From an uncultured Saccharospirillaceae bacterium (GTDB lineage Bacteria > Pseudomonadota > Gammaproteobacteria > Pseudomonadales > Oceanobacteraceae), in the NCBI GenBank assembly GCA_947499545.1, contig CANMOZ010000001.1:124001-188000 (forward strand): a stretch of 64,000 bases of DNA, read 5' to 3'. Of this stretch, positions 55,874-64,000 are shown piece after piece. The notes under the pieces are model-generated. The model did not search any database, was not told where the DNA came from, and worked only from the letters and a program-made list of their open reading frames with translations. Position 1 is the first letter of the stretch. Each line of letters begins with the position of its first letter. Position numbers and translations under genes: made by a program.

Positions 55874-57994
55874 ATGAGCATACTTACCCCACAAAGCATT
55901 CCTTGGCATAAACGCCTCTCATTTAGGCTAATGGGAAGCTTTGCTTTTGCTCTCATTGTAGCTGCGGTTATTTTAAACGTCGTATTTTGGGGACAGGCAC
56001 GACCCTGGCTAGAGTACGAAGCGATAAAATACAATCGCTTAGTTGGCCAAAACCTCGTACACGCTCTTAGCGAACAAACGCGTGGGATTGAAGGCGTCAC
56101 ACGCAGTCTAGCCGTCACGGCGATGAACGAATTCGGTGATCCTCACGCAATCATAGGAAGCGCCCCATCTCTTTTTGACGCACCCAGCTACCGGGGCGAT
56201 GTTCTAGGTGGAGGTGTTTGGCCAGCTCCCTTTACTTGGGACCCAATCATTGAACGCTCTAGTTTTTTTTGGGGAAGGACGCTGTCTGGCGACCTCCAAC
56301 TCTACGATGATTACAATATTTCACCACGGGGATACACTCATGAAGAGTGGTATGTCCCTACTCAGCACATGGATAATGGGCAGATCTATTGGTCGAGATC
56401 TTATACCGATCCAATCTCGCTGGAACCCATGGTCACCTCCGCATCCCCTCTATACTTTGATGGCTTTAATGTCGGGGCTGTTACCGTTGATATTTCATTA
56501 AACAATGTCAATGCCCTAGTTAAAAGGGCCATGCAAGGGTCTGCCGGCTACGCCTATATACTGGACCGCTCTAATCGATTCATCAGCTTCCCTAGTAGAG
56601 ATTGGATAAGGACACGCCGTCCCCAAACCCATAAAGATCAATCCATTGAAGATCTTTTAACAGCAGATGAATTAGCGGCTAGGCATCCAATGTTTCTTCC
56701 GCACTTGGAATTAATTAAATTATCCAATCTTCACCTAGCGGAAGAACCATCGCACTCTAAAAATGACCATTACTGGTTAACGCAGCAGCTGATCGCAAAC
56801 AGTGACCTGTTAACCTTCCAAGAAGCCTCTAAAATTGCTGATTACATTCATGATTATGAATTGTATTCGTCAATGAGGCCTATCGAAGTCTATAGAGGCT
56901 CCATAAGCCATGACTGGTTACTTTCAGAACCCGTCATCGTCACTATTTTTAGTATGCCTAACACGCAATGGAGCATTATAACGGTTTCTCCTCTCAGCGA
57001 AGCCTTCGCATTTGCTCAAAAGATGAGTCTTAGCGCCTCTGTCGTTATCTCACTCGTTATATTATTAATTGGATTTATGATTATTTTCTTTTTAAAGAAA
57101 GACCTTCTGGATCGATTGATGAATATGGCAACGTCCTTAAGCCATCCTCCCAATCAATCTCATACTGATTTCATCAAAGTGGTCGGTGATGATGAACTTA
57201 GCTTACTTGGTAAGTTATTTAATGAGAAAACACAAGACCTTATTGAAGCACGTAAGGTTGCTGAACATTCCGAACGCTCAAAAACATTATTTTTAGGCAC
57301 TATTTCTCATGAATTCCGCACGCCCCTCAACTCTATTCTTGGGTTTTCACAGTTTCTTGAAAAACGTTTAACGCAACAGGTAGATGTTAAATATTTGGAA
57401 GCGCTCAGAAGTATTCACACCAACGGTCAATCATTACTTAAAATGATCAATCGAGTCATTGAAGTTTCACAATTAGAAGCAGGTAAAACGCCCTTTAAAC
57501 CACAAAAAACCAACATTTCCTCATGGTTAAGAGGCGTCATATATGACGTCAATACACGACTAAACGAACGTCATATCGACATGGTATTCAGCGAACCGAA
57601 CGGCGAAGAAGAAATGTATTTTCTTGACACCACACTATTAACAAAAGCATTAGAACAAATCCTTGAAAACAGCCTAGAAGCAACCATTGAAGGAAAAGTA
57701 TTTATTTCCTGGAAAACAAAAAAAACTCACCAAGAAACCTATTTAAAAATCATGATCAGAGACACCGGAAGAGGCATTCCAAGAGAGAAGCTTAACCAGC
57801 TTTTTCAACGATTTACTAATTTAAATGAAGAGTTAGGATCTGGCTTTGGTGCTGGTTTAGGCTTATATTTATCAAAACTCTGCATTGAACGCCATAAAGG
57901 CAGCATTCACATATCCAGCATTGAAAACAGCGGAACAACTGTCTCCATTACATTGCCTGGTGAAGTGGTCATGCTTTCCCCTAGAAACTTGTAA
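55874..57994 (+). CDS. Membrane histidine kinase with double-Cache sensor
   Basis: 706 aa: membrane segment (about 18-40), large periplasmic Cache-type sensor (about 45-375, including WYVPTQHMDNGQIYWSRSYTDPI and AGYAYILDRSNRFISFP), a second segment (about 388-410), and a HisKA domain with His479 in TISHEFRTPLNSILGFSQFL. The HATPase (about 585-700) has EQILENSLEA, DTGRGIPREKL and GFGAGLGLYLSKLCIERHKGSIHI. Cache domains bind small metabolites; the ligand is unknown. Convergent with a stand-alone receiver gene, five bases between stops, so they may form a pair. Confidence 0.88.
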   Translation: MSILTPQSIPWHKRLSFRLMGSFAFALIVAAVILNVVFWGQARPWLEYEAIKYNRLVGQNLVHALSEQTRGIEGVTRSLAVTAMNEFGDPHAIIGSAPSLFDAPSYRGDVLGGGVWPAPFTWDPIIERSSFFWGRTLSGDLQLYDDYNISPRGYTHEEWYVPTQHMDNGQIYWSRSYTDPISLEPMVTSASPLYFDGFNVGAVTVDISLNNVNALVKRAMQGSAGYAYILDRSNRFISFPSRDWIRTRRPQTHKDQSIEDLLTADELAARHPMFLPHLELIKLSNLHLAEEPSHSKNDHYWLTQQLIANSDLLTFQEASKIADYIHDYELYSSMRPIEVYRGSISHDWLLSEPVIVTIFSMPNTQWSIITVSPLSEAFAFAQKMSLSASVVISLVILLIGFMIIFFLKKDLLDRLMNMATSLSHPPNQSHTDFIKVVGDDELSLLGKLFNEKTQDLIEARKVAEHSERSKTLFLGTISHEFRTPLNSILGFSQFLEKRLTQQVDVKYLEALRSIHTNGQSLLKMINRVIEVSQLEAGKTPFKPQKTNISSWLRGVIYDVNTRLNERHIDMVFSEPNGEEEMYFLDTTLLTKALEQILENSLEATIEGKVFISWKTKKTHQETYLKIMIRDTGRGIPREKLNQLFQRFTNLNEELGSGFGAGLGLYLSKLCIERHKGSIHISSIENSGTTVSITLPGEVVMLSPRNL

Positions 57995-57999
57995 TGTAT

Positions 58000-58374
58000 T
58001 TAAATATCTTTCAAATGCCACTCAATTCGATTGATGAATGCTGGCATGTCTATAATCGGTTTATAAAATAAATCTTCTTCTGACACCCCTTTTAAGAGTA
58101 AAGACTCTGGCAGCTCAAACTCGACTGAACCCGTATGAATCAAACACCCTATACCGCCATTCAAACGATGTACTTTTTCTATGAACTCAACCCCTCCCAT
58201 ATCAGGCAATCTGAGATCGACGATAACCAACCGTATAGCCGTACACTGACGACAGAGTTCAAGCCCTTCACTGCCAAGCTCTGTTGTCTTACACTCGTAG
58301 CCTTCATCTTCAAGGTACTCAGCTAGATTTTCTCTAATACCAACGTCATCATCTAAAACTAATAAGGTGCTCAT
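58000..58374 (-). CDS. Single-domain response regulator
   Basis: 124 aa, one REC domain with the acid pocket at 8-10 (DDD), phosphoacceptor Asp53 (LVIVDLRLPDMGG), Thr81 and Lys105 (FYKPI). No output domain. It is convergent with the Cache kinase, whose phosphoryl group it probably receives. Such lone receivers act by protein contact or in a phosphorelay. Confidence 0.88.
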   Translation of the reverse strand: MSTLLVLDDDVGIRENLAEYLEDEGYECKTTELGSEGLELCRQCTAIRLVIVDLRLPDMGGVEFIEKVHRLNGGIGCLIHTGSVEFELPESLLLKGVSEEDLFYKPIIDMPAFINRIEWHLKDI

Positions 58375-58574
58375 TCCGTTTTGCCTTCAAGAAGGTTTGA
58401 ACTCATTGCTCTGCTATACGCTGAAGATTCACTTACTGAACTTAGCGATCGTCTGCTCACTTTGGTTGGTACTTCATTACAAATGAACGTTCAGCGTTAT
58501 GTAAAACCCAGACCTGAGACTTTTAACTTAAATACAGGGTGTAAAATCGGCCAGAATTCATTAATATGTAGACG

Positions 58575-58607
58575 CATCCGAAATGCTTTCGGATGTATGC
58601 ATTTCGG
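58575..58607. promoter_or_regulatory. Two overlapping alternative hairpins upstream of dusC
   Basis: Stem A pairs CATCCGAAA (58575-58583) with TTTCGGATG (58587-58595), a 9-bp stem with a TGC loop. Stem B pairs CCGAAATGC (58578-58586) with GCATTTCGG (58599-58607). They share bases and cannot form together. They lie 23 bp before the dusC start, inside its likely leader. Confidence 0.5.
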
Positions 58608-58630
58608 AATAATTTCATCACCATTGCCAC

Positions 58631-59605
58631 ATGCCGCATCCACTCAATCAAACCCACAGCCTTGGATTAGCACCCATGGAAGGGTTAATCGACCCCCCAC
58701 TTAGGCAATTGCTCACTGAAATCGGGCGCTTCGACTATTGCGTAACGGAGTTCTTAAGAGTGGTTGATCAGCTCTTACCCGAACGCGTCTTCTACCGTAT
58801 TTGCCCTGAACTTTACCAGGGGGGATGCACAGCATCTGGTGTGCCAGTCCATCTCCAGTTGCTGGGCAGTGATCCAACCGCCATGGCTGAGAATGCGGCA
58901 AGAGGCGCTGAACTAGGTGCCCCTGTCATTGATATTAACTTTGGCTGCCCCGCAAAGACGGTGAATAAAAACTTAGGCGGGGCCGCTTTACTGGCTTACC
59001 CAGACCATATCCACAAAACAGTTGCTGCTGTCCGCCAAGCCGTTCCCAAAGCAATACCCGTAACAGCAAAAATGCGATTAGGGCTAACCTCACGTGAATA
59101 CGCATTAGAGGTTGCCCAGGCCATTGCCGAAGCTAACGCCTCATGGATTACGATACATGCACGCACCAAGTCGCAGGGCTATAGACCTCCCGTCTATTGG
59201 GAGGATATAGCCCCGATACAGGCCCACCTTAGCTGCCCCGTAGTGGCAAACGGTGATATTGTTGATTATTCAAGTGCCAAGCGCTGTCAAAAGCTCTCTC
59301 AAAGCCCTCATTTGATGATTGGGAGGGGAGCGGTTCGCAATCCACTCTTAAGTCTTCAGATTCAAGAACCCTCTACAGCCGGGGAATGGAGCTGGCACTT
59401 AGCCTGTCAAGCGTTGCTTCATTACTACCAATTGGTCAAGCCCCACATCAACCACCCCGCTTACTTATTAGGCCGTATTAAACAATGGTTATCTTTTTTC
59501 AGAGAAGGGTTACCAGAAGCCAGAGTGTTTTTTGATTTACATAAACGCATTAAATGCTTAGATACCTTTATGAAGCTCTTGAATCAGGAAGCGATTTCAT
59601 CTTGA
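58631..59605 (+). CDS. dusC: tRNA-dihydrouridine(16) synthase DusC
   Basis: 324 aa FMN enzyme reducing uridine to dihydrouridine in tRNA. LAPMEGLIDPPLRQLL at the FMN site, VTEFLRV (Dus C type), LLGSDPTAMAENAARGAELGAPVIDINFGCPAKTVNKNLGGAALL with the catalytic Cys, VTAKMRLGL, ITIHARTKSQGY and VVANGDIVD. It overlaps the 3' end of the convergent kinase gene by 22 bp. Confidence 0.94.
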   Translation: MPHPLNQTHSLGLAPMEGLIDPPLRQLLTEIGRFDYCVTEFLRVVDQLLPERVFYRICPELYQGGCTASGVPVHLQLLGSDPTAMAENAARGAELGAPVIDINFGCPAKTVNKNLGGAALLAYPDHIHKTVAAVRQAVPKAIPVTAKMRLGLTSREYALEVAQAIAEANASWITIHARTKSQGYRPPVYWEDIAPIQAHLSCPVVANGDIVDYSSAKRCQKLSQSPHLMIGRGAVRNPLLSLQIQEPSTAGEWSWHLACQALLHYYQLVKPHINHPAYLLGRIKQWLSFFREGLPEARVFFDLHKRIKCLDTFMKLLNQEAISS

Positions 59606-61122
59606 TCTTTCTGTTCAGCAGACTCTAAAGGAAAAACAACTGTAAATTCAGTGCCTTTGCCAGGCTTTGAATCGACATTTAATACCGCATTGTGTTTTTC
59701 AATTATTGAAAAACTAACGGATAATCCGAGGCCCGTTCCAACCCCAACGGGCTTGGTTGTGAAAAAAGGATCGAACATCTTCTGCATGGTTTCTTCATCC
59801 ATCCCGCACCCAGTATCACGAATACTAAAGATTCCCTTATTGTTTTCTTTATCTAATTTAACCTTTAAGAATATTTCACCGCTTTCCCCAATCGCTTGAC
59901 TGGCATTTACCAGAAAGTTCACGAACACCTGGCTCAACTGCCCAGAGTTACCCTTAATCAATACCTCATCGTCGTATTCTTCATGAACCTTACAATTGTA
60001 TTTCACTTCATTCCAAACCAATTTCAAACTGGCTCGAACAGTGTCTGCAAGCGAAAGACTTTTATGGTCTTCCTGATCAATGCGTGAGAAATTTTTCAGA
60101 TCGGCGACAATATCACGAACCCGCATTAAACCAGAACGCGTATCTTTCATGATTTCTTCCATATCCTCACGGATATAATCATAATCCACATCGGTTTTGA
60201 TTTTATTCAAATTATCCTTTGATTCATCCGTCATGACCTCATCAAGCTTGTCTAACACTTGAAACAAATCATTGGCGTAATCGCGAATGACATCAATATT
60301 GCTTAATACAAACCCAATCGGGTTGTTGATTTCATGAGCAACCCCAGCAGACAACTGGCCCAAAGATGCCATCTTTTCAGATTGAACTAATTGCCCTTGA
60401 GCTTCTTTTAGTTCATGATGCGCCAGATTTAACTTTTTAAAGCTGGCCTCTAATCGTCGAGCAGACTGTTGCTTTTCTAATACAATGCGTATTTGATCAG
60501 AAGCCGCTTTTAACTGTGATACAAGCGCTTCATCTAAACTGGTCATATTATTAATAATTAATAAAACCACCGCTTTAATGCTTTTTTCGCATTTAAGAGG
60601 AATGCCCAACACTAAGATCGATTCATCATAGCCCGGCAAAGGCATTGTCTTTTGAATCAACGTCCGTTCTTTTTCACACTCTTCTATGATGCCCATTAAA
60701 TCTGCTTCCCATTGGGGCAACTCTTCTGCACTGGGGTGATCGTATTTTGGATTCCGTACCAACTTCCACTCACCTTCTTTAGAGATGGCAGGGAGACCAA
60801 TGGAGGCTGAAACATAATTGATGGTTTCGTTTAAAAAGGTTGCAATGACGGCATCAAAAGTTAAGGTTTTTTGCGTTAATTTTGCGAAGGTAAGCAAAAG
60901 CTCTAACTCTTTCTTTTTTCGTAAAATATCGTCGTATTGGTACTGAATCATATTAATGCCGGATTCAACCTCTTTGGTCTTTTCATCCAGCATTTTTTCC
61001 AGCACAAGCCGTTTAGCTTCATCTTCTTTAGTGCGCTGCTCTAACTGCACCTCAAGCGCCTCACGCTGAGTTTTTTCTTGCAAATAGGCGGCTTCAAAAT
61101 CCATATCCTTTGAATCAGACAT
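59584..61122 (-). CDS. Soluble histidine kinase with GAF-like sensor
   Basis: 512 aa from the ATG at 61122; a TTG at 61128 is also possible. No membrane helix. N-terminal coiled coil (about 1-95), GAF-like domain (about 95-215), coiled coil, HisKA with the phosphorylated His in GQLSAGVAHEINNPIGFVLSNIDV and HATPase with GNSGQLSQVFVNFLVNASQAIGE, DTGCGMDEETMQKMFDPFFTTKP and GTGLGLSVSFSIIEKH. Divergent from the receiver/HD-GYP-like gene with 98 bp between, so they likely act together. The sensed signal is unknown. Confidence 0.87.
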   Translation of the reverse strand: MSDSKDMDFEAAYLQEKTQREALEVQLEQRTKEDEAKRLVLEKMLDEKTKEVESGINMIQYQYDDILRKKKELELLLTFAKLTQKTLTFDAVIATFLNETINYVSASIGLPAISKEGEWKLVRNPKYDHPSAEELPQWEADLMGIIEECEKERTLIQKTMPLPGYDESILVLGIPLKCEKSIKAVVLLIINNMTSLDEALVSQLKAASDQIRIVLEKQQSARRLEASFKKLNLAHHELKEAQGQLVQSEKMASLGQLSAGVAHEINNPIGFVLSNIDVIRDYANDLFQVLDKLDEVMTDESKDNLNKIKTDVDYDYIREDMEEIMKDTRSGLMRVRDIVADLKNFSRIDQEDHKSLSLADTVRASLKLVWNEVKYNCKVHEEYDDEVLIKGNSGQLSQVFVNFLVNASQAIGESGEIFLKVKLDKENNKGIFSIRDTGCGMDEETMQKMFDPFFTTKPVGVGTGLGLSVSFSIIEKHNAVLNVDSKPGKGTEFTVVFPLESAEQKDQDEIAS

Positions 61123-61220
61123 ACTCAACTCAAGATCCAGTCGTAATTAAGGTGGGTTGGCAGACCATCAACTAAACTATAGTTCGAAGACTCAATGAAC
61201 AGTATGCAGGGAGGCAACCC

Positions 61221-62543
61221 ATGACTGATTCTCCCCATTCCCCTGCTCGATTGCTTTTTGTCGATGATGAAAAACCCATTCTCAACTCCCTCAAACGTGT
61301 ATTCCGGGATAAAAGCAAATACATCGTTGAGCTAGCCAATAGCGGCCAAGAAGGGCTGGATCGTTTAAAAGAAGAAGCATTTGACGTTATTATTTCGGAC
61401 ATGCGTATGCCCGAAATGGATGGAGCGGAATTCCTTTCGCAAGCCTCTCAAGAGCTACCTGGTACCGTCCGCTTTTTATTGACGGGCTATTCAGACCAAG
61501 AAGCCACAATTAAAGCCATCAATGAGGGGCGTATTCAGGCCTACATCAGCAAACCCTGGGACAACGATGAGCTTAAGACTCTGGTTGACGAAGCAATAGA
61601 TCATAAACGTCTAGCAGATGAAGAAGCAAAGAAAGCTGAAGTGTTAGAGTGCCAAGTAGACTCACTTCAAGGGCAAGCAGAGGCTCTCACAAAAGCCGTC
61701 AATCAAGCACAACATGAACTGGAACAAACAACCGGCTATTTAGATGTTGCCAAAGATGAATTAGCAAAGCATTACGACACGACTGTTCGTGTATTTTCAA
61801 GGGTCATCAACCTAAGAGCCCATACAGGACAAGAGTATGCTAACTCCGTCGTGACACACTCACTCCTTTTAGGAAAACTTCTGAAATGCAATCCCAAAGC
61901 CTTGCAGTCCATTCGCAATGCAGCTTTGTTGCACCAAATGGGGAAGATGAGTCTATCAGACGAGTTGGTTACCACTAACCCAAGAAACCTATCAAAGGAA
62001 GGCAAAGACTTATATCTGACCCACCCTATTATTGCTGCCGATGCTCTCACGCCTTTACCCTTGCTTGCTGAGTCGGCTGACATCATCCGTCATATGTATG
62101 AACGTTTTTCTGGAAAGGGGAAACCTGAGGGCCTCATTGGCAACAATATTCCCATCGGATCACGGATTTTAAGGCTAACCATCGAGTACAACGAGCTAGC
62201 TCACGGAGTTTATGATGGGAAAGAATTGAGCGCAGCAGATGCTTTCGAGCAGTTACAAGCAGGTTATCAAAAAGTATACGACCCTGAGATTTTCGACCTT
62301 TATCAACGCTTAACTGAACATCTACGCGTCAGCAAAAAAGTTAAACGTGACACTTTAAAGCATTCCGACCAATTAGAAAAAGGCATGATCACGACACGTG
62401 ACGTTATTAACCACGAGGGAACCATGTTGATCGCAAAAGGTTCCGAATTAACCGACAACCTGATACGCCAACTCCTCCGATATGAACAACGCGCAGGGGT
62501 TAGTTTAAATATCTATATCGAGCGCCCCGAGGAAACCAAATAA
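61221..62543 (+). CDS. Response regulator with degenerate HD-GYP domain
   Basis: 440 aa. REC (1-125) with Asp60 (DVIISDMRMPEMDG), Thr88 and Lys111. A coiled coil follows (about 128-185), then an HD-GYP-like domain (about 195-345). The usual HD is His238-Gln239 (LLHQMGK), the HHExxDGxGYP motif reads RHMYERFSGKGKP (GYP is G300-K301-P302), and later D motifs are lost. It is therefore unlikely to hydrolyse cyclic di-GMP and may act as an effector. The region after 345 is a further variable domain. It is divergent from a histidine kinase and upstream of the FIST gene. Confidence 0.82.
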   Translation: MTDSPHSPARLLFVDDEKPILNSLKRVFRDKSKYIVELANSGQEGLDRLKEEAFDVIISDMRMPEMDGAEFLSQASQELPGTVRFLLTGYSDQEATIKAINEGRIQAYISKPWDNDELKTLVDEAIDHKRLADEEAKKAEVLECQVDSLQGQAEALTKAVNQAQHELEQTTGYLDVAKDELAKHYDTTVRVFSRVINLRAHTGQEYANSVVTHSLLLGKLLKCNPKALQSIRNAALLHQMGKMSLSDELVTTNPRNLSKEGKDLYLTHPIIAADALTPLPLLAESADIIRHMYERFSGKGKPEGLIGNNIPIGSRILRLTIEYNELAHGVYDGKELSAADAFEQLQAGYQKVYDPEIFDLYQRLTEHLRVSKKVKRDTLKHSDQLEKGMITTRDVINHEGTMLIAKGSELTDNLIRQLLRYEQRAGVSLNIYIERPEETK

Positions 62544-62562
62544 ATGAAGCAAGGAAATGCTC

Positions 62563-63738
62563 ATGAAATTTAAAAGCCTCGTTTTAGATGCCTCCTCTGA
62601 ATCCAAGGCTCTAGAAATATGTAAAGCTGAATTATCTGGGACAACACCTTCTCTCATTGTGACATTTTTTACCGAACAAGCGGGGCGTGAACATTTTTGG
62701 GGACAATTGAAAGCATTGGTACCTTCAACGCCCATCATCGGCTCCTCCACCTGCCAAGGCTTGATCACTGACCAAGGCACCTGTTTTGACCAGAACTCAA
62801 TTGGCCTTTTGATATTCGAAGACCCAGAAGGGCTTTATGGAATCGGCTTAGGCAAGATCACTGCAGAAGGGGGAGAGCCCGCAGGTGCCAGTGCCGCTGC
62901 TTTAGCCATTGAAAATGCCAGTCACGGTGAAGAAAGCCCTGTCCTCTTATGGGTAACCATGCCCCCAGGAGATGAAGAGAATGTTCTAAAAGGCATTCGC
63001 TCGGTTGTAGGGCCCAACGTCCCTATCATGGGAGGAAGCAGCGCTGACAACAACATCAATGGCCAATGGCAACAGCTATTTAATGGGCAACTCTACAAAG
63101 ATGCCATTGTATGCTCAGCACTTTACCCCTCTTGTGAAGTGGGGATCGCCCTGTCATCGGGTTACCGTCCGTCTTCCAATAGAGCCATCGCCACAAAAGC
63201 CAAAGGGCGCACCCTTTTCGAGCTTGATCATCAACCTGCTGCTCAAATGTATAATCGTTGGCTCAAAGGCGCTCTTAAAGACGAATTAGCTAAGGGCGGT
63301 GATATTTTAATGAAAACCACACAAAGCCCTTTGGGGAGAAAGGTTTACGAACTCGAAGGGTTCAAAGGGTACATATTAAGTCACCCGGCCAGTATTACTG
63401 AGGAGGGTGCTATTCAACTGTTCGCAGAAATCCCTGAAGGCGACGAAGTCATCTGCATGACTGGGTCTATCGACAGCCTAACCGAGGGAGCTCGTATTGT
63501 CAGTGAAATTGCCCGCGAGCAAATCACAGGCCCTGTCTCAGGAGCGCTCTTAGTGTACTGTGCAGGCTGCATGCTAACGGTCGGAACAGAAATCGAGAGA
63601 GTGGCGGAAGGCGTGAAGAACACCCTTAAAGCACCCTGGTTAGGGGGATTCACATTTGGGGAGCAAGGCTTCTGCGCAGACAACGAAAACCGTCACGGAA
63701 ATCTCCTAATCACAGCTATCGTGTTTGGACAGTCTTAA
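62563..63738 (+). CDS. FIST-domain signalling protein
   Basis: 391 aa. The FIST_N and FIST_C sensor halves span most of the protein (N about 20-210, C about 215-360). Visible: IIGSSTCQGLITD, PIMGGSSADNN and GRTLFELDHQPAAQMYNRWLKG. FIST proteins are thought to bind small ligands such as amino acids and are usually coupled to kinases or cyclases. Start at the ATG at 62563, which has AAGGAA six bases upstream. It lies 19 bp after the HD-GYP-like gene, so it belongs to that operon. No transmembrane helix; probably cytoplasmic. Confidence 0.88.
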   Translation: MKFKSLVLDASSESKALEICKAELSGTTPSLIVTFFTEQAGREHFWGQLKALVPSTPIIGSSTCQGLITDQGTCFDQNSIGLLIFEDPEGLYGIGLGKITAEGGEPAGASAAALAIENASHGEESPVLLWVTMPPGDEENVLKGIRSVVGPNVPIMGGSSADNNINGQWQQLFNGQLYKDAIVCSALYPSCEVGIALSSGYRPSSNRAIATKAKGRTLFELDHQPAAQMYNRWLKGALKDELAKGGDILMKTTQSPLGRKVYELEGFKGYILSHPASITEEGAIQLFAEIPEGDEVICMTGSIDSLTEGARIVSEIAREQITGPVSGALLVYCAGCMLTVGTEIERVAEGVKNTLKAPWLGGFTFGEQGFCADNENRHGNLLITAIVFGQS

Positions 63739-63810
63739 ATAAGCAGATATCAGGGAAGAACGGAAAATCGGCCAGTCATTGGATGCGGCCCTATTTTCTT
63801 AAGGCACAAA

Positions 63811-63835
63811 AAAACCAGCCTTTCGGGCTGGTTTT
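63811..63835. terminator. Rho-independent terminator after the tRNA genes
   Basis: AAAACCAGCC (63811-63820) and GGCTGGTTTT (63826-63835), loop TTTCG. On the minus strand it ends the tRNA transcript with a T run; it can also end the FIST transcript on the plus strand. Confidence 0.85.
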
Positions 63836-63842
63836 CTGTATA

Positions 63843-63919
63843 TGGCGCGCTCGGGAGGATTCGAACCTCCGACCGCCTGGTTCGTAGCCAGGTACTCTAT
63901 CCAGCTGAGCTACGAGCGC
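63843..63919 (-). tRNA. tRNA-Arg (anticodon ACG)
   Basis: 77 bases including encoded CCA (63843-63845). Acceptor stem GCGCTCG pairs with CGAGCGC; D arm TAGCTCAGCTGGATAGAG; anticodon loop CTACGAA gives anticodon ACG, decoding CGU and, once A34 is deaminated, CGC/CGA; T arm GGAGGTTCGAATCCTCC. Confidence 0.93.
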
Positions 63920-63985
63920 TTAATCTCGTATTGGGCGATGCCCTTTGTCCTGTAAAGCTTACCTTTCGCTTAAAGCCTTGATAAA

Positions 63986-64000
63986 TGGCGCGCTCGGGAG
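63986..64000 (-). tRNA. Second tRNA-Arg, 3' end only (truncated by the window)
   Basis: The last 15 bases of the window repeat the 3' end of the preceding tRNA exactly, including the CCA, so a tandem copy starts beyond the window edge. Confidence 0.75.

Noticed and set aside
58381-58704. Open frame upstream of dusC overlapping its start
   Set aside because: Poor start context and it includes the hairpin sequences; the composition is not coding-like.
1-64000. CRISPR arrays, insertion sequences, integrons or prophage modules
   Set aside because: No regularly spaced repeats, transposase, integrase or phage structural genes were seen; the lambda-P-like gene stands alone.

Overview
The window looks like a chromosomal segment of a marine, heterotrophic gammaproteobacterium of the Oceanospirillales type (Neptuniibacter/Marinomonas/Marinobacter-like). 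This rests on recognisable family content and gene order (ffh-ypjD-yfjD, hom-thrC-recJ, an HsbR/HsbA-like switch, a complete bet/cho operon), moderate-to-low GC and AT-rich intergenic DNA; no species can be named from sequence reading alone. No insertion sequence, prophage structural gene, integrase or CRISPR array was seen.

Layout. 1-1.9 kb: a DnaT-like triple-repeat protein, cut by the window edge, overlaps a lambda-P-like helicase-loader gene, followed by an acireductone-dioxygenase-like protein that has lost its metal ligands. 2.1-8.0 kb: a catabolic cassette of MocR/TauR-type regulator, omega-amino-acid aminotransferase, aldehyde dehydrogenase and AGCS sodium symporter. Its divergent promoter region carries four copies of a CTGGNNCTAY motif in a symmetric 2+2 arrangement. 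8.1-21.9 kb is mostly housekeeping: membrane methyltransferase, recJ, thrC, hom, an AlaC-like aminotransferase, ffh, ypjD (with a good Fur-box match in front), yfjD/CorC, two NUDIX proteins, DUF3135, a NIF3-like protein and a YkgJ-like cysteine-cluster protein. 22.2-29.8 kb is transport: an RND efflux pair, RarD, an EamA transporter and an aquaglyceroporin.

29.9-35.4 kb is the most accessory-looking part. A GAF-PAS protein without output domain is followed by a CesT-type type III secretion chaperone, an adjacent 567-residue protein that is its likely effector, a convergent unrecognised 425-residue protein with a Ser/Thr-rich N-terminus, and a small outer-membrane beta-barrel. No secretion apparatus lies in the window, so this would be an effector island acting with a system encoded elsewhere. 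35.5-38.8 kb holds a response regulator/PP2C phosphatase/kinase fusion, a STAS anti-sigma antagonist and a chemoreceptor-like protein. 39-48 kb has asparaginase, a PstS-OmpA fusion, a giant MshQ-like surface protein with AbfB repeats, a START-domain protein, TrhO and BolA. 48.2-55.2 kb is a complete choline-to-glycine-betaine operon (betI-betB-betA-choX-choW-choV) with a probable BetI operator.

55.9-63.7 kb holds two signalling modules around dusC. One is a dCache-type histidine kinase convergent with a lone receiver. The other is a cytoplasmic histidine kinase divergent from a receiver protein with a degenerate HD-GYP domain, followed by a FIST sensor gene. The window ends in the first of at least two tandem tRNA-Arg(ACG) genes. 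The best candidates for something undescribed are the chaperone-effector island, the kinase/degenerate HD-GYP/FIST module and the symmetric TauR-like operator.
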